Of a stretch of 64,000 nucleotides of DNA, positions 11,200 through 23,633 are shown in pieces (positions within the stretch are counted from its first letter, which is position 1; each line of letters begins with the position of its first letter). Source of the stretch: Anagrus nilaparvatae (taxonomy: Eukaryota; Arthropoda; Insecta; Hymenoptera; Mymaridae); contig JAKSXM010000237.1 of NCBI GenBank assembly GCA_022575985.1, positions 3,738,501 to 3,802,500 of the forward strand, read 5' to 3'. The translations under genes and the position numbers were made by a program. Under the pieces are notes generated by a model that had not been told where the DNA came from, did not search any database, and saw nothing but the letters and a program-made list of their open reading frames with translations.

Positions 11200-12310
11200 A
11201 TTAGGAGACGTTCATAAATTATGCAACGTTGTGTCAAGAGGGACCGTTTTATTGAAACCGTTACAAGGTGTTTCGTTACGGTACACGATGACCTGAAGCG
11301 TTTTATTATGCGATCAAAATGACAAAAAAAACTGTATGTTGGGGTCTTTTCTACACTAAAAAATGTCTACGAATTTTCTATCCGGATCTTCTATCCAGCT
11401 ACTCTAAGTGTTTGCTGTCAATATTTTCAAATTTTAAATAATGATGATTAGAATTTTTTTATAAAACTGGTTTTTTTTCGAAGTATCCGGGATTCCTAAT
11501 GCACCTGCAGAACTCGAAAATATAAGTATCTCGTTGGATTTAAACCAAAACATCGATTTTTGAACCCACGATAGCTCTCGAAAGTTTTTTTTGGCCTCCT
11601 CAAAATTGGGATTTTCTTAAAACTTTCAGTTTTTCTAGTGGATTTAAATACTGTTTTAGATTATGTTCAGATTAATATCACGTAGTATTTTTTCCCTAGG
11701 AATCCGATGAAACCATTTATTTTAGCTTTTGACCACGTTTTATAGGATAAAAATCGATTTTCGTTACTTTTTAGAGTCTGAAATTCAAGGGGAACAATTT
11801 TAAAAGTTATATAGCTTTCTAAATAAACTTTTCTGTATAATATTTACAAGAGAGATTTGTCTATTTTTTCCCCAGAAATCCGATGAAACCATTTATTTTA
11901 GCTTTTGACCACGTGTACAGGAGAAAAATCGATTTTGTTTGTTTTTAGGGTCTTAATTTTAAAGAAATCTATTATAAAAGGTTTGCAGTTTTCAAAATAA
12001 ATATTTCTGAATATTATTTACAAAAGGGTCTTGTATATTTTTTCCCCAGGAATCCGATGAAACCATTTATTTTCGCTTTTGAACACCTCTTATATGAGAA
12101 AAATCGATTTTTGTCGTGTTTCAGGGTCCCAATTTTAAGGAAATTCATTATAAAAATCAAGACAATATTGAAAATATGAAAATATTGACAGCAAACGCTT
12201 AGAGTAGAGTTGTAGAGTAGATTTTGATCGCATAATAAAACGCTTCCAGGTCACAGTGGGTATGTTTACGGTAAAAAAATGTTGCATAACGAAAATTTAA
12301 AAAATTTTCG
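11200..12310. mobile_element. Non-autonomous TIR element with internal 176-bp tandem repeats
   Basis: Inverted ends of roughly 100 bp: GCGTTTTATTATGCGATCAA at 11299-11318 and its complement near 12228-12247, with ATGCAACG further out on each side. A second nested inverted pair is TTTGCTGTCAATATTTTC (11411) and its complement (12178-12195). Between them ATCCGATGAAACCATTTATT recurs near 11701, 11879 and 12052, a spacing of about 175 bp. No coding capacity; the terminal sequence suggests a DNA-transposon MITE, superfamily unknown. Confidence 0.6.
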
Positions 12311-12479
12311 TCTATTTATCGTTTACATTTTTCAAATATTTATTATTGATGGATTATATAGCGACGAATACTAAACAAATTAAATGTATGCAAACAACTC
12401 TGTCTTCTTTCTTTGTTGTAAGTGGAAGCTTTGAAATAGTCTTCCCTTTTTTTTATTATAGCGTACCAGTTTGACAGAA

Positions 12480-12620
12480 ATTATTTTAATACATTAACAG
12501 CCTATATCTCTACCAGTTGAGCTACGGAGAGGGTACTGGTTAAAGTTCCTACATGAAACCTGAGGGTCATGGGTATGATCCCTTTTCAGAGACCTTTTTA
12601 TCTCAAATTTTATTTTGACT
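12480..12620 (-). other. tRNA-like/SINE-like fragment
   Basis: The minus strand reads CGTAGCTCAACTGGTAGAG (about 12510-12529), a good tRNA D-arm/A-box. I could not complete a cloverleaf: no acceptor stem or matching T-arm follows at the right distance. More likely a tRNA-derived SINE remnant than a tRNA gene. Confidence 0.3.
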
Positions 12621-12824
12621 TTTTTAAGTAAAAAATATCCAATTTAACATCAATTCGGTTTTAAAAATTAATTTTCGATAATTGAAAAATTTGGAAAAAA
12701 TTCATTTATTAAAATAATTTCTGTCACTCTGGTATGTTATAATAAAAATAGGGGAGACTATTGGTTAAATAGGGTTACTTGTAGGTCACACTTCTCGAAA
12801 ATCTTGTACAGGTCACATATGCCC

Positions 12825-13060
12825 AAAATGACCCCAGCCGATTTTTAGCCCAGGAATAGTATATTTTTACCCATGGCCACAAAAGTAAAGAATGGCCCAA
12901 ATCGCATGTAAATTACCGTCCGAGGCGTAGCCGAGGATGGTAAACTGCGATTTGGGGTATCCTTTGTTTGTGGCCAAGGCCAAAACATAATTTTTCTTGC
13001 TCAGTGTCGAGAAAATGCGTTTTTTCGAATAGCGCAGCGGCCAGAAAACACGCACTTTCT
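12825..13060. repeat. Palindromic hairpin element, copy 1
   Basis: Perfect-looking dyad around a GC-rich loop: CCGAGGCGTAGCCGAGG (12921-12937) is flanked by GGTAATTT/GGTAAACT, then CGCATG/TGCGATTTGGG, then CCATGGCCACAAA and TTTGTGGCCAAGG. The stem is roughly 110 bp in total. A sibling lies at 16930-17050 and diverged halves at 61895-62480, so this is a dispersed family. Non-coding. Confidence 0.6.
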
Positions 13061-13714
13061 GGACACTAACAAGAAAATAAATTTAGACCTGTCTTAAGGG
13101 TTCTAAAGTAATTAAAGATATACTTGGATATCTAATTTATGATGTTTCACAGGCATTTAGTGAAAATTTTAAATTTTAATATGCCAAAAATATAAAACAA
13201 TACTCGGAAACGAAAATCCAAAAAGTATTTAGAAAATATGTTAACAGGTTTTCAAATGTAAATCGAATTTTTTATAGTAAATCAAAATTAGACGCTTGAA
13301 CAAGTGTTCTAGAAATATTTTTTTAAGTTGAATTTGATCAGAAACAAAAAGGCAAATCATTACTTTCAATCCAAATAAAAACCAAATTCAGGTTATTAAA
13401 ATCTCTGAAAAAGTGTTGTAGAAATATTTTTAAAATATGAAATCCATCTTTCAGTAATGTTAAGTTTATAAAACTTTCATAATAAAGATATCACCCTTTT
13501 CCATGTTTGCAGGGTATCTATTACAATTAAATTTATAACTGCTTTTATTTGGTAAACTTTTATTTTTTAAACGTTAAAAAAATCGAAAAAAATCCATTTT
13601 CAGAAAGAAGCTAACTTTTCGCACGCTTCCGTTTGTTATCAATTATCGATACCGTAACCCTAATATAATCTAATCGTATATGTATTATAGAGAAATAACG
13701 AGCGCTCGCCGATC
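13061..13714. other. Intronic stretch, nothing recognised
   Basis: AT-rich DNA with no ORF, repeat or RNA signal that I could support. Confidence 0.4.
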
Positions 13715-14003
13715 ATCACTTTTATTGTGTATTATATCCTTAGTCCTTATATAGTAAGTGGAACGTATTTTTGACACTTGCAAGAGAAAAGATTTTAGCA
13801 TCTAGCGGTTAAAAATTAAAACAATATACCGCGCAAAATTCGAATTCAAAAAAAGATAAAAATAAAATTTATTTTAAATTTTAATTTAGCGCGGTACATG
13901 GTTTTAATTATCTTCCGCTAGATGCTAAGGTCTTTTCTCTCTCAAGTGTCAAAAATACGTTCCACTTACTTTATAAGGACCGAGGATATAATACACAATA
14001 ACA
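13715..14003. mobile_element. Compact palindromic MITE, 290 bp
   Basis: Left arm 13715-13830 and right arm 13888-14003 are reverse complements over about 115 bp. Landmarks are TTGTGTATTATATCC at the outer ends, GTGGAACGTATTTTTGACAC inside and TACCGCGC next to the short 57-bp centre. Size and structure fit a miniature inverted-repeat transposable element. Confidence 0.65.
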
Positions 14004-14560
14004 TTAAGATAGTAGTTAGCTTATGGGGACCCCTATTTTATGCCGTAAAAAATTTTATTTTTAGAGGTAGGCACGTAAATTTAAAAAGCATGTAAATTAA
14101 AATTGATAAAGATCGCTTAAAAAAATTAATGAACAATATTGAAGTAATTTAGAGGTTAATTAGTGGAATATTGGAGTGGATGCGAGTGGATGTAATAATA
14201 TAGAAACTGTGATTAAATAGATGATATGATTTATTAATACGTGTGTACTGGTATACGGCTGAGTGCGTACTGTACACAGACAAGTAGCGCTTGATATTAC
14301 CTATCTCTTTCTATGCATAAATTAAGGCGTGTTTACATATTATATTACAATAAAGGTATATTTACAATAATTTACAATACGGAACAATTAAAATTTTTTT
14401 TTTTAAATATCTAAGAAAAAAAGAATAATATTTTTAATGATATTTTCCGCATTTTCCAATAAATTTCTTTTATGAATCGCTTTAATATTAATTTAATAAT
14501 AAGTGTATTTAGTAAATAAGTACATTTCAAAATACTGATACTGATTAAATAAATGTTTTT
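14004..14560. other. Intronic stretch, nothing recognised
   Basis: AT-rich, no coding or repeat signal beyond homopolymer runs. Confidence 0.35.
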
Positions 14561-16055
14561 AAAACTTTAATAAATTAAAGTATAATTAAAACTAAGTTAA
14601 GTCTTGTTGTTTCCTAATCACAAGTTATATTTTAAGTTTTGGGCCAAAAATGTTGTGAGATAAAATTACATGGCCTAAGCTAAGTAAATTTTTATTTCAG
14701 CAAAAGTTTACAGTAAACAGATAATTTTTCTTATACAGATTTTTCACATTGGGCTCATAGGCTGTACTTTAAATATAATTAGCTTATATTCTAAAAATTT
14801 ATTATCTTTAGAAACTGCTTAACTTGCCAGGCCCCTAAATAACCAGTAAACGGCGTGAATGGAAATTGTATCAATAATTATCTATTATAAAAAAGCTTAT
14901 GGTCTCTATATGGAGATTTTATTAGCCAATCAAATTTCTTGTGTTCAAATTTGAATTTTTTCTTTATAGGTTATTATGGGTTATAGCCTACATTTATTGT
15001 AAATATCTATCTTTGACATTTTGTAAAAAGAATTAAAATTTTATTTTAAAAATATTAAATAAATTGGAAATGATTTAAAAATATTATAAGAATATATAAA
15101 AAATATATAGTAAGAATATTTTTAAAAAGTAAAAATCTTGTTTATGAAAATGATTTTTCATTGTAAAACAAAGTTCTTGAAATATGACTTTAAGGATTAT
15201 AGTTGTAAAAATATTAACGTGATCTTCCTAGAAACTATACTTATTTGTAAACCGACATTTTTTTTAGACGAGGATAATGAGTGAAAAAAGGATTTAAACC
15301 CATTAACCAAAAAGCAGTTATTATGACCATTAACTAATTTTGAATACATCTAAATAAGCACTAATCTATAAATAAAAACGATTTCTTTAATTTTATTTTA
15401 ATTTCCCACCGATTAACTGGTTATTTAGGGGCCTGACAAGTTAAGCAGTTTCTAAAGATAATAAATTTTTAGAATATAAGCTAATTATATTTAAAGTACA
15501 GCCTGTGAGCCCAATGTGAAAAATCTGTATAAGAAAAATTATCTGTTTACTGGAAACTTTTGCTGAAATAAAAATTTACTTAGCTTAGGCCATATAATTT
15601 CATCTCACAACATTTATGGCCCAAAATTTATAATATATTTATTAGGAATTTATACTTTTGCTGAAATAAAAATTTACTTAGCTTAGGCCATGTAATTTCA
15701 TCTCACAACATTTTTGGCCCAAAACTTAAAATATAACTTGTGATTAGGAAACAACAAGACTTAACTTAGTTTTAATTATACTTTAATTTATTAAAGTTTT
15801 AAAAACATTTATTTAATCAGTATCAGTATTTTGAAATGTACTTTTACTGAAATTAAATTTTTACTTAGCTTAGGCCATAAAATTTCATCTCACAACATTT
15901 ATGACCCAAAAGTTATAACATATTTATTTTATACTTTTGCTGAAATAAAAATTTACTTAGCTTAGGCCATGTAATTTCATCTCACAACATTTTTGGCCCA
16001 AAACTTAAAATATAACTTGTGATTAGGAAACAACAAGACTTAACTTAGTTCTAAT
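14561..16055. repeat. Inverted-repeat element with extra direct duplications
   Basis: Left arm about 14565-14865 and right arm about 15405-15795 are reverse complements. Landmarks are CTTAACTTGCCAGGCCCCTA against TAGGGGCCTGACAAGTTAAG, and TTGTTGTTTCCTAATCACAA on both sides. A part of the right arm (GCTGAAATAAAAATTTACTT and following, about 120 bp) is repeated again at 15655-15770 and 15935-16050. The middle 500 bp is AT-rich. No ORF. Confidence 0.6.
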
Positions 16056-16619
16056 CCTCCTATATATATTAAAATGAAATAATCGAAAAAATTGATTTTT
16101 TTTAATATTATTCAGCACTCATTTATGAAGAGCTGCATGGACGAAAATACATGATAGTTGTTTCAAATTAATCTTTAAAGAAATATCCCCATCCGATTTT
16201 TTTATTTTTAAAAAATATTCAATAGATTTTGAGATATCAATCTCATAAGTTAGTGGTCGAAAACATAAAAAAATTTAATTTTTTTTTACTAAAACTGATT
16301 TTTCTCAGAATCTAAAGGGGTTTTTCGAAATCAGCTTTAGTGCATATTATTCCTTGAAAAAAATGCTATCGATTTGATCTCTTTATTTTTTTTAATTTGA
16401 GTTCTCAGTTTGGAGCTACAACGGTTTGAAGCTAAGTAGTTTAAATTTAAAAACTCAAAAAGTTGTCATTTTTGCCACTTGATAACTTAAAATGGATTGT
16501 ATCAAAATGTAAAAACCCAGTTGCATTCTATTAAGTAAAAGATTTTCTAAAGGAACTTTGATTACTTTTTTATTTAATGCATTCATTGAAGAGAAATAGC
16601 AAAAAAACTATTTAGAACC
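16056..16619. other. Intronic stretch, nothing recognised
   Basis: AT-rich, no ORF or repeat that I could define. Confidence 0.35.
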
Positions 16620-17335
16620 ATTTTTTTTTTTTTTTATTTTCTCATAACTAGGACTTCCAACATCTAAAAAAATTTTTTTTTATTTTCTCATAACTAGGAC
16701 TGCCGACATCTAAATATCTATTTTGTTCAACAAGGGAAAAAAAGTAGGATTTGGCTTTCAATGCAGTTGTATGAACGAGTGAGCGTAGCGAACGAGTGCA
16801 GACAGCATTGAAAGTAAAATTTCCTACATTTTTTCCCGTGTTCAACACATAGTTTTTCATTCAAAGCGAAAAAAAAATCGCCCGAAAGTAAGAAAGTAGA
16901 TTTTTTTTGCAGCGTATAATAAAAAAATAGTACATTTTTAACCAAGGGAGCAAAAAAAAAGAATGGCCCAGATCGCACGTTAATTATCATCCGAGGCGAA
17001 GCCGAGGATGGTAAACTGCGATCTGGGGTATTTTTTTTTTGTTCCCATGGACAAAACGAAATTTTTCTTTCTCAGTGCGGTGAAAACGCGTTTTTTTCGA
17101 TTTCGTTGCGGGGCGAAAAAAGTGTTTTCGGCCCGCTAGGAAGAAAATTTTTTTTTTATTTTCTCATAACTAGGACTGCCCCATCTAAAAAAATTTTTTT
17201 TCATAACTAGGACTGCCGACATCTAAAATATTTTTTTTTTATTTTCTCATAACTAGGACTGCCGACATCTAAAAATTTTTTTTTTTATTTTCTCATAACT
17301 AGGACTGTTGACATCCAAATTATTTTTTTTTTATT
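16620..17335. repeat. Minisatellite of a 46-50 bp unit, split by a hairpin
   Basis: The unit TTTTCTCATAACTAGGACTG plus CCGACATCTAAAA and a T-run occurs twice at 16630-16715 and about five times at 17150-17335; more copies lie at 19850-19985. The first and second groups are separated by the palindromic insertion at 16725-17110, which suggests an insertion into a pre-existing array. Confidence 0.6.
16725..17110. repeat. Two adjoining palindromic hairpins, family copy 2
   Basis: The first dyad (about 16729-16848) centres on GAGTGAGCGTAGCGAACGAG, with GGCTTTCAATGC and its complement GCATTGAAAG as arms. The second (about 16930-17050) centres on CCGAGGCGAAGCCGAGG with arms CCCAGATCGCA and TGCGATCTGGGG. 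The second is the same family as the 12.9-kb copy. Confidence 0.55.
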
Positions 17336-17339
17336 TTTT

Positions 17340-17874
17340 AGACTTCAAATATTTTTATGTAATGTTAACATTGAAATATTTTTTTATAATATCGATATCA
17401 AATTCCTTATTCGATGAAATTTTTTGAATTTTTTCATATATTATTTTTTAAAAATAAATTTCAACATTAACATTGCATAAAAATATTTGAAATCCCAATT
17501 TTTATACATAACAGAGCGTTATTCAAAAAAATTTAGAATTACGTATAGTTTCTGTCAAAGTGAATAAAAATATTTCAATATTAACATTGCATAAAAATAT
17601 TTGAAATACCAATTTTTATATATAACAAACCATTATTCAAAAAAATTTAGAATGGTGTACAGTTTCTGCCAAAATCAATAAAAATATTTCAATGTTAACA
17701 TTGCATAAAAATATTTGAAATTCCAGCATTTGTATAAAGCATGACACTATTATAAAGAAATGTAAAATGACGTATAGTTTCTGCTAAAGTCAATAATAAT
17801 ATTTCAATGCAATCATTGCATAAAAATATTTGAAATTCCAACTGTTCTATAAAACAGGACACTATTAAAAAAAC
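17340..17874. repeat. 116-bp tandem array, left part
   Basis: Units containing ATTGCATAAAAATATTTGAA and then TAGTTTCTGC recur about every 115-120 bp (near 17586, 17700, 17815). The array resumes at 19617 after an inserted block. Confidence 0.6.
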
Positions 17875-19437
17875 GCTGCCAAGTGATTGGCACTATGGTT
17901 CCTCATTAACAATAGCAAAATATTTATAATGGTCTATTTTATCTAATAAAAATTATAATTTGAGATATCAGTATTTCATAAAAAAAAGTTAAATACCGTA
18001 TTTTAAAAGAAAAAAAATGTTGCTGTGATTTAATGTTTTTTATTTAACAAATTTTTAGAAAAAAATTTTCAATAACCTAGGTATTACACTTAAAAAAAAA
18101 ACAATATTACAGATTTTTTAATTTTTTTGTTTTATTAATATTGAGAAAAAAATTTTGAAAAAATTCGGTATCAGATCCAAAAAATTACTATGAATAAGCT
18201 TTCTAAAACTAGTACTCTCATAGAAATTAATTAGGTACTACGTCCGAACAAAAAAAAAATTTGGTATTCTTTGTATTTTTTTGTGAAAAAAATTTTGGGA
18301 AAAAAATTTTCAAAAAATTAATTATCAGATTTGAGATATCGAGTAAAAATCGTACTTTCAAATATAAGTACTTTCATGGAAATAAATTAGGTATTACATC
18401 CAAATTAAAAAATAAAAAAAAATAGTTTGACATTTTTTGATGAAAAAATTTTTGAAAAAAAAATTAGGTCTTAATTCCATAATGGTTGTGAAATATCACC
18501 GGTTACAATATTTTCAGATATTCGTACTTTCATAGAAAAAAATTAAGTATTATGTCCTAAAATAAAAAAAATTTTGGCATTTTTTGTATTTTTTGGCAAC
18601 AAAAATTTTAAGAAAAAAGTTTTGAAAAAATTAGGTATCAGGTCCAAAAAATTTCTATAAACAAGGTTCTTAAAACTAGTACTTCCGTGAAAATAAATTA
18701 GGTACTACGTCCAAAAAGAAAAAAAAAATTTGTATTTTTTGTATTTTTTTGTGAAAAAAATTTTAGGAAAAAAATTTTTAGAAAATTAAGTATCCGATTC
18801 GAGATATCGAGTAAAAACCATACTTTCAAATATAAGTACTTTCGTGGAAATAAATGAGGTATTACATCCAAATTAAAAAAAAAAAGAAAATAGTTTAAGA
18901 TTTTTTGATGAAAAAATTTTTGAAAAAAAAATTAGGTCTTAGTTCCATAATGGTTGTGAAATATCACCGGTTGCAATATTTTCAGATATTCGTACTTTCA
19001 TAGAAAAAAATTAAGTATTACGTCCTAAAATAAAAAAAATTTTGGCATTTTTTGTATTTTTTGGCAACAAAAATTTTAAGAAAAAAATTTTGAAAAAATT
19101 AGGTATCAGGTCCAAAAAATTACTATAAACAAGGTTCTTAAAACTAGTACTTCCGTGAAAATAAATTAGGTACTACGTCCAAAAAGAAAAAAAAAATTTG
19201 TATTTTTTGTATTTTTTGGTGAAAAAAATTTTGAGAAAAAAATTTTCAAAAAATTAGTTATCAGATTCGAGATATCGAGTAAAAATCGTACTTTCAAATA
19301 TAAGTACTTTCATGGAAATAAATGAGGTATTACATCCAAATTACAAAAAAAAAAAGTAGTTTGAGATTTTTTGATGAAAAAATTTTTGAAAAAAAAATTA
19401 GGTCTTAATTCCATAATGGTTGTGAAATTTCACCGGT

Positions 19438-19501
<64 letters not shown>

Positions 19502-19616
19502 GACTTTTTTTAAAAACCGGTTTTTTAGCTTCCTGAGGTCCCAAAACGTGCTTATATGCCAAAAAATCAAAAATCAAAATTTCATCTATCACAAAGGTTC
19601 CTCTATGAGGAACCAA
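17875..19616. repeat. 1.74-kb insert holding a 467-bp tandem array
   Basis: Interrupts the 116-bp array. It begins CGCTGCCAAGTGATTGGCAC and ends with GGTTCCTCTATGAGGAACC. The phrase GGTTGTGAAATATCACCGGTT recurs at about 18484, 18951 and 19418, giving a strict 467-bp period with about three units. The same units occur in reverse orientation at 28282-29540. Confidence 0.65.
19446..19498. repeat. (CA)n microsatellite
   Basis: About 26 CA repeats at the end of the 467-bp array. The reversed array at 28.2 kb carries a (TG)n tract in the equivalent place (28246-28272), so the microsatellite is part of the element. Confidence 0.9.
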
Positions 19617-20393
19617 AAATGTCGAATGACGTATAGTTTTTGCTAAAGTCAATAAAAATATTTCAATGCAATCATTGCATGAAAATATTTGAAATTCCAA
19701 CTTTTGTATAAAACAGGACACTATTAGAAAAAAATGTAGAATGAGATATATTTTCTGCTAACATCACTAAAATTATTTCAAAGAGGGACGTAGAGAAACT
19801 AAAATAATTGAATTCAAAAGTTCATTTAACCCAATACTTTAACCCAAAATTTTTTTTTATTTTCTCATAACTAGGACTGCCGAAATCCAAATTATTTTTT
19901 TAAATATTTTTTCATAACTAGCACTACGGACATCTAAAACATTTTTTTTAATTTATTTTTTCATAACTAGGACTGCCGACATCCAAATGATTATTAGAAA
20001 AAAAATTTAAATGATGTACACTTTCAGCTAAAATCAAAAAAAAAAATTTAAATGCTATTGCATAAAAATATTTATAATTACAAATTTTGTATAAAACAGG
20101 AGACTATTAAAAAAAATTTAGAATGGCGTATAATTTCTGCTAAAGTCAAAAAAAAATTTAAATGCTATCATTGCATAAAAATATTTGAAATTACAACTTT
20201 TATATAAAACAGGACACTAATCGAAAAAAATTTAGAATGGCGTATAATTTCTGCTAAAGTCAATAAAAAAATTTCAATGCTATCATTGCATAAAAATATT
20301 TGAAATTACAAAAATATTTCAATGCAATCATTGCATAAAAATATTTTATTTTCCAACTTTTCTATAAAAAAGGAGACTATTAGAAATACCCTG
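19617..20393. repeat. 116-bp tandem array, right part
   Basis: Same units as 17340-17874, with three 46-bp minisatellite copies embedded at 19850-19985. It ends at the left terminus of the 10-kb inverted-repeat element. Confidence 0.55.
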
Positions 20394-21774
20394 CCAACTA
20401 GCTGGCACTGAGGTTCCTCAAACAATGGTCTTTAAACTTCAATATGCAATAAATATTATTGATTACAACCATGCAATTATACATACATTTTTCTTTTTTA
20501 CTAGGTAAAGTAGACCATTAAGATCATTTTATTATTAAAGTAAAAATTCTAGCGTCCATGGATTGATCGCGCCGGCGTTAATGGATTTTAAATCATTTTT
20601 GCATAATTAAAAAGAGATAAATATAAAAAAAGCTAATTTTATTATTTTTTTGTAAAATTTTATTAGAATATATAATTATCCCTTAATAAAATTTGCTCGT
20701 AAAGGCTGTTATTATTTCAAAAAATTTTATCCCTTAATAATTAAAAAATTGAGTAACATGATTTTTTTGTTTTGTCAAAGAAATGGTTGGCAACTTAATT
20801 TTAAAATGGTTGGCATCTTAATTTTAAAATGCAAAAATAACCATCTAATATTTTTAGGCTGTTTATTATTGTTTATAATTTCATTAAGCTGCATACATAA
20901 ATAAACATAGCAACGAACAAAATAATCCGAGGAAGAGGCAAGATTTCCATCATTCTTTCTTGTGTGTTATAACTTATATCAAAATAAAAAAAAAAATGTG
21001 ATCGGATACAAAAAATTACTATAAACTAAATTTATAAAATTTGTACTCTCATTAAAATAAATTAGATATGTCCAATATGAAAAATAAATTTGATGTTTTA
21101 TGTATTTTTTTTGTAACGAAGATTTTGAAGAAAAAAATTTTCAAAAAATTAATTATCAGATTCAAGATATCGAGTAAAAACCATACTTTCAAGTATAAGT
21201 ACTTTCATGGAAATGAATGAGGTATTACATCTTATAGAATATTAAATTGAATATTAAATATAGAATATTAAATTGAGAAATGCTGAAGTCTTGAAGTTTG
21301 TTTTCCCTAGTTCTATTTACTTATAAAAACTAAAAGATACAAACAGGTTTCCAATTTTATCCAGAAATCTTTAAGTTAAAAGTAACATCTCGTTTCTGTT
21401 ATTGATAATAACTATAATTATAAGAGCAAATGTTCCAGAACTAAAACAAGAACTTCATTAATTAAATTAACTATGTTACTTTTGTGAAATTCTATTTATT
21501 CATTAGAACCTATTGACTTATTGAATTATTTCTTTGAAAGCAACACAATTAATCTATAGAAATAAAAAAGTAAAATAAAATGTGTTTTTTAGTTAAAATT
21601 AAAAGGAATTTGTGATAAACGTCATTAAAATTATTAAAAGTTATACGTTATTAAAAGTTATGTTATTAAAAGTTATATCTCAAAAACTACCCTAATACAT
21701 TGACAAAATAAAGTAAATTCTAAAGTAATTTGCCAAAAAAAAATAATTTTTGCATATAAGAAGTTTCTTTTCTG

Positions 21775-22015
21775 TAAATATTCGAATAGCCAGGAAAAGA
21801 TTCGACAATTTAAAAAAAAAAATTTTTATTTTAGACCGAAAAATAAGCGAGTTATAATTATTTAAAGTTAGAATACTGTATAATGACCCTAAAACTGGGA
21901 TTTTTGGAAAATTTTTTTAAAAATCTTAAAATGATGATAACTTGCTTATTTTTCGGTCAAAAATAAAAATTTTTTTTTTAAATCAGCTCATTTTTTCCTG
22001 GCTATTCGAATATTG
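21775..22015. repeat. Short inverted repeat with AATAGCCAGGAAAA ends
   Basis: Arms at about 21785-21860 and 21935-22010: CGAATAGCCAGGAAAA against TTTTTCCTGGCTATTCGAAT, and TTTTAGACCGAAAAATAAGC against its complement. Related terminal motifs occur at 27718, 54705 and 55456. Confidence 0.5.
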
Positions 22016-22735
22016 AAGAAGAAAATTTTTTTGGTTGATCCCTTAACCATTTATTGGACAATATTGGTCCAATTATTACACATTTTCAGAGTCTTATATC
22101 TACGAACAGAAGCCAATACCATCGCCCAAATTTTCAGGGAATTTTTTTTAATATCAAAAGAAGCTTTCCTGAAATTTTCAGCCCTTAAGGTGCTCAGAGA
22201 AAAATTTTGCAGACGATTAAAGTTGTTAAAAAATCGATATTTTCGGAAACAGCAAACTTTCAATTGCTTATATCTCCGGTCTCTGATAAGCTTTTTTAAC
22301 GTTTAAGGTCTCATTTGAAACGTCTTTGCTAGACGCTAATGATGTTGAGTCACAATTCAAGTTCAAAAATCAGCATTTTTCGATAAAATAAATCTTACGT
22401 TAATCAATGCCAGTAAAAATTAATTCCATGAAACTTTTTGAAAATTTTTTTGGTAAAAGTTGAAAGTTCAAGGAAAAAATGAGACTAGCCGGATGTTTTT
22501 TGGACTAATCCTTGAAGCCCAGTAAATTTTTGAAAATTGGCTAAAAACAGCTATTTTTGGACCTTTTAGAGCTTGTATCTCGGCAAGCCGTCCTGCAAAA
22601 TGGCTGAAATTTTGGCTGGCTGAGTTTTTTATTACTTCAAACCACCCCTAAAAATTTTAGCCCGATCGGAGTCATGGGTGCGCTTACTTTTGTATGAAAA
22701 GTAATGGATATGCCCATATATTAATTTAAAATCTA
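22016..22735. other. Interior of the 10-kb element, nothing recognised
   Basis: Contains overlapping short ORFs on both strands with no family features. Confidence 0.35.
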
Positions 22736-23629
22736 TGTAATGCGGTGTTTTCTTAATAAAATATAATTTTATTTTATATTTTCATATTTTAAATATCCCG
22801 CTGCGTTCTGTGGATAAATCTGTTTTATCCAGTAAAATAACGTAAACACGGAACGAGCGGGAAATCAAGAAACAAGAGAACACGCGCTCTTCTTCTGCTA
22901 GCTGCTTTAGCATGGATACCACGAGAAAATTTGCTAATTAAATTCTCGGTTTTCCATGATACATTTTTATATAATCATAAAAGATTTATTAAATTTTTAT
23001 TAAATAAAGTACAGTGGTCACTTAATTAGTAAATTCAAATAGTGTCATTGGATATATTCTTTGTAATTAATGAGAAAAGATTCGTGGACAACTAACCCTC
23101 AGTTTAGTCACGTCGGTACCAGAGAAGATTTGTGAAAATAACTCCAGGACCTGGGCCACGTTAAATTTAGCTTATTTACAAGAAACAAGTTGAAGGTATT
23201 GTGCACTTAAAATATTATGAGCTCATCGCGATATCTTTCGATTATTTTCATATTATTAGAATCACGTTAGGTTTAAGTGTGTGAATGTATACGTGTGGAG
23301 TCCACGGAGGTCGACATCCGTGGCTCATATTAAACCCCAGTATATATACTTATATATATTATTTCTTTTATATAGAATCCTTTTTTTTTATTATTAATAA
23401 ATTTATATCTTTTTATTATTACTAATTAATAAAGTAATTATTTAAAAGTCCTTTATCCATCTGCATGTTGCCCTCGTATATATGTGAGTTAATGTACACA
23501 CACATATTCATATATAGGTAAATCCCCTCGCAATACAATTATTATTAAACCTTTATGTAACAACTTATTTATTAATTAAATATTATTTTTATTAATTTAC
23601 ATTAAATTAATAATAAAAAATTTGTTACA
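22736..23629. repeat. Solo LTR with 4-bp target duplication
   Basis: An 894-bp block starting TGTAATGCGG and ending TTGTTACA, flanked on both sides by TCTA (22732-22735 and 23630-23633). TG...CA ends plus a 4-bp duplication are the signature of an LTR left after recombination between two LTRs. It has TATA-like and AATAAA motifs inside. The termini resemble those of the LTR at 4496-5593 (TGTAAC...GTTACA), but the bodies do not obviously match. Confidence 0.65.
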
Positions 23630-23633
23630 TCTA

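Noticed and set aside
12500..12535. tRNA gene on the minus strand
   Set aside because: Only a D-arm/A-box; no acceptor stem pairing or T-arm at the right distance.
12867..13055. 62-residue ORF over the hairpin
   Set aside because: Translation of a palindrome; no similarity to a protein family.
19371..19721. ORFs rich in His-Thr or Val-Cys
   Set aside because: Produced by the (CA)n microsatellite.
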